Shown one piece after another: positions 63,289 through 64,000 of a stretch of 64,000 bases of DNA. Positions within the stretch are counted from its first letter, which is position 1. Each line of letters begins with the position of its first letter. Below the pieces are notes generated by a model. The model was not told the DNA's origin and ran no database searches. It worked only from the letters and a program-made list of their open reading frames with translations. This DNA is from Pseudarthrobacter sp. W1I19 (GTDB lineage: Bacteria; Actinomycetota; Actinomycetes; Actinomycetales; Micrococcaceae), in assembly GCF_030817835.1 (NCBI RefSeq), contig NZ_JAUSZR010000001.1, positions 434,001 to 498,000 of the forward strand, in the 5' to 3' direction. A program made the translations under genes and the position numbers.

Positions 63289-64000
63289 TTGGCCTCCAGA
63301 GCCATCGAGGTTTCGCGGTCATAGACGCGCATGGTGTTGGGGGCAAAGCCGAGCCAGATCGTCTTGTGGGGTGCCGTGCGGAACGTCGGCGGCGCCTGGA
63401 CTTTCAGGGTGTGGCCGTCCACTTCTACCGTGAGGAGAATGGTTGAGCCCATTGGTTCAACCACCAGGACCGTGGCCGCGACGTCTCCCGAGGAACGCTC
63501 GTTGCTCACCGTCACGTTTTCGGCCCGGACGCCCAGCAGGACGTTCCTTCCGGCGAAGGACCGCAGGATGGACGGCGCCATAAGCTGCTGTTCGCCCAGG
63601 ACAAGGGTCCCGCCGTCGTGACTCACTGCGGCATCCATGAAGTTCATGGGCGGAGAGCCGATGAAGCCGCCCACGAAGCGGTCCGCCGGTGCATCGTAGA
63701 CGTCCAGCGGGTCGCCGAGCTGGGCGATCCGGCCTTTGCGCATCACGGCCACCTGGTCACCGAGGGACAACGCCTCGCTTTGGTCGTGAGTGACGTACAC
63801 GGTGGTGGTGCCCAGGTCCTGGACGATCTTTTTCAGTTCCGACCGGAAGGTCAGCCGCAGCAGGGCGTCCAGGTTGGAGAGCGGCTCATCCATGAGCAGG
63901 ACGTCGGCATCCATGACAATGGCCCGGGCGACGGCGACGCGCTGGCGCTGGCCGCCAGACAGGTTGGCGGGAAGCCGGTCCAGGTACGGGCCCAGCTGCA
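63285..64000 (-). CDS. Sugar ABC transporter ATPase, MsmK/UgpC-type (5' end outside window)
   Basis: The visible 237 residues are the C-terminal two thirds of an MsmK/MalK-type ATPase. Near the window edge the signature LSGGQRQRVAVARAIV and Walker B VLLMDEPLSNLDA are present, then VTHDQSEAL and FIGSPPMNF, followed by TOBE/OB domains to residue end (RVYDRETSMALEAN). Walker A lies beyond 64000. It should energise a carbohydrate importer, and its overlap with the GH63 gene links that importer to the hydrolase and kinase. Confidence 0.93.
   Translation of the reverse strand, partial: QLGPYLDRLPANLSGGQRQRVAVARAIVMDADVLLMDEPLSNLDALLRLTFRSELKKIVQDLGTTTVYVTHDQSEALSLGDQVAVMRKGRIAQLGDPLDVYDAPADRFVGGFIGSPPMNFMDAAVSHDGGTLVLGEQQLMAPSILRSFAGRNVLLGVRAENVTVSNERSSGDVAATVLVVEPMGSTILLTVEVDGHTLKVQAPPTFRTAPHKTIWLGFAPNTMRVYDRETSMALEAN

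Noticed and set aside
63438..63461. Inverted repeat GGTTGA-gcccat-TGGTTCAACC resembling the REP element
   Set aside because: It lies inside conserved ABC-ATPase coding sequence (VEPMGST) and lacks the CCTGTCGAAACC part.

Overview
The window is high-GC DNA (roughly two thirds G+C by eye) packed with short-gap operons. The gene complement (glycine riboswitch ahead of gcvP, DUF222/HNH protein, GPP34 protein, DUF3100, MpaB-like and DUF817 proteins, many catabolic ABC/MFS systems) suggests a soil actinobacterium of the Micrococcaceae, most likely Arthrobacter/Pseudarthrobacter/Paenarthrobacter. That assignment is inference from gene content and style. I see no rRNA, tRNA, prophage, insertion sequence or CRISPR array.

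Layout. (1) 0-11.2 kb, + strand: a tandem glycine riboswitch and the glycine/serine/one-carbon operon gcvP-gcvT-gcvH-glyA-sdaA-lipA-MTHFR-like-cycA. It holds palindromic REP-type repeats, one of which has become the 3' end of gcvP. (2) 11.2-12.0 kb: three small genes. (3) 12.2-18.4 kb, - strand: an RpiR-headed operon (RpiR, beta-hydroxyacid dehydrogenase, aldehyde dehydrogenase, M20 amidohydrolase, DUF3100 membrane protein) with a duplicated operator-like sequence ahead of it; it looks like an unassigned catabolic pathway. (4) 18.5-24.8 kb: GPP34 protein, UspA, an HTH protein divergent from an aminotransferase plus RraA-type aldolase pair, a 31-bp-periodic repeat array, a DUF222/HNH protein and a small AT-flanked gene. 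(5) 24.9-37.9 kb: a LysR regulator divergent from a Pot-like ABC importer, then a second operon with divergent PxpA/B/C homologues, an MHS-type transporter broken by a frameshift, and an SDR, a 2-hydroxyacid dehydrogenase, an IdnO-like and an IdnD-like enzyme. The same 51-bp bipartite element, with a classical T-N11-A LysR box, lies ahead of both operons, so they look like one regulon. (6) 38.0-42.3 kb, - strand: a ChvE/XylF-XylG-XylH-type sugar importer with a perfect LacI-type palindrome. (7) 42.4-46.1 kb: TetR divergent from an MFS transporter and a YtcJ-like amidohydrolase. (8) 46.2-48.8 kb: MpaB-like, DUF817 and PAP2 proteins. (9) 48.9-55.7 kb, - strand: an organosulfur-type operon (SsuA/C/B-like importer, two LLM flavin monooxygenases, an aldo/keto reductase) preceded by a short Cys-containing leader ORF. 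(10) 55.9-59.7 kb: XRE/MmyB-type regulator divergent from a Bcr/CflA-type MFS and cupin, then a zinc alcohol dehydrogenase. (11) 59.8-64.0 kb, - strand: ROK regulator, BadF-type sugar kinase, GH63 hydrolase (possible glucosylglycerate hydrolase) and the 3' part of an MsmK-type ABC ATPase cut by the window edge.

How the genes work together. Region 1 senses glycine, cleaves it, interconverts it with serine, deaminates serine, makes lipoyl groups for GcvH, reduces the methylene-folate produced and imports glycine/D-alanine/D-serine. In region 5 the 2-hydroxyacid dehydrogenase, IdnD-like and IdnO-like enzymes could in principle convert 2-keto-L-gulonate via L-idonate and 5-ketogluconate to gluconate. 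The Pxp-like trio beside them departs from the signature segments I remember for 5-oxoprolinase, so its substrate is open. The strongest leads for something undescribed are this two-operon LysR regulon, the RpiR operon, and the candidate cysteine-responsive leader of the organosulfur operon.
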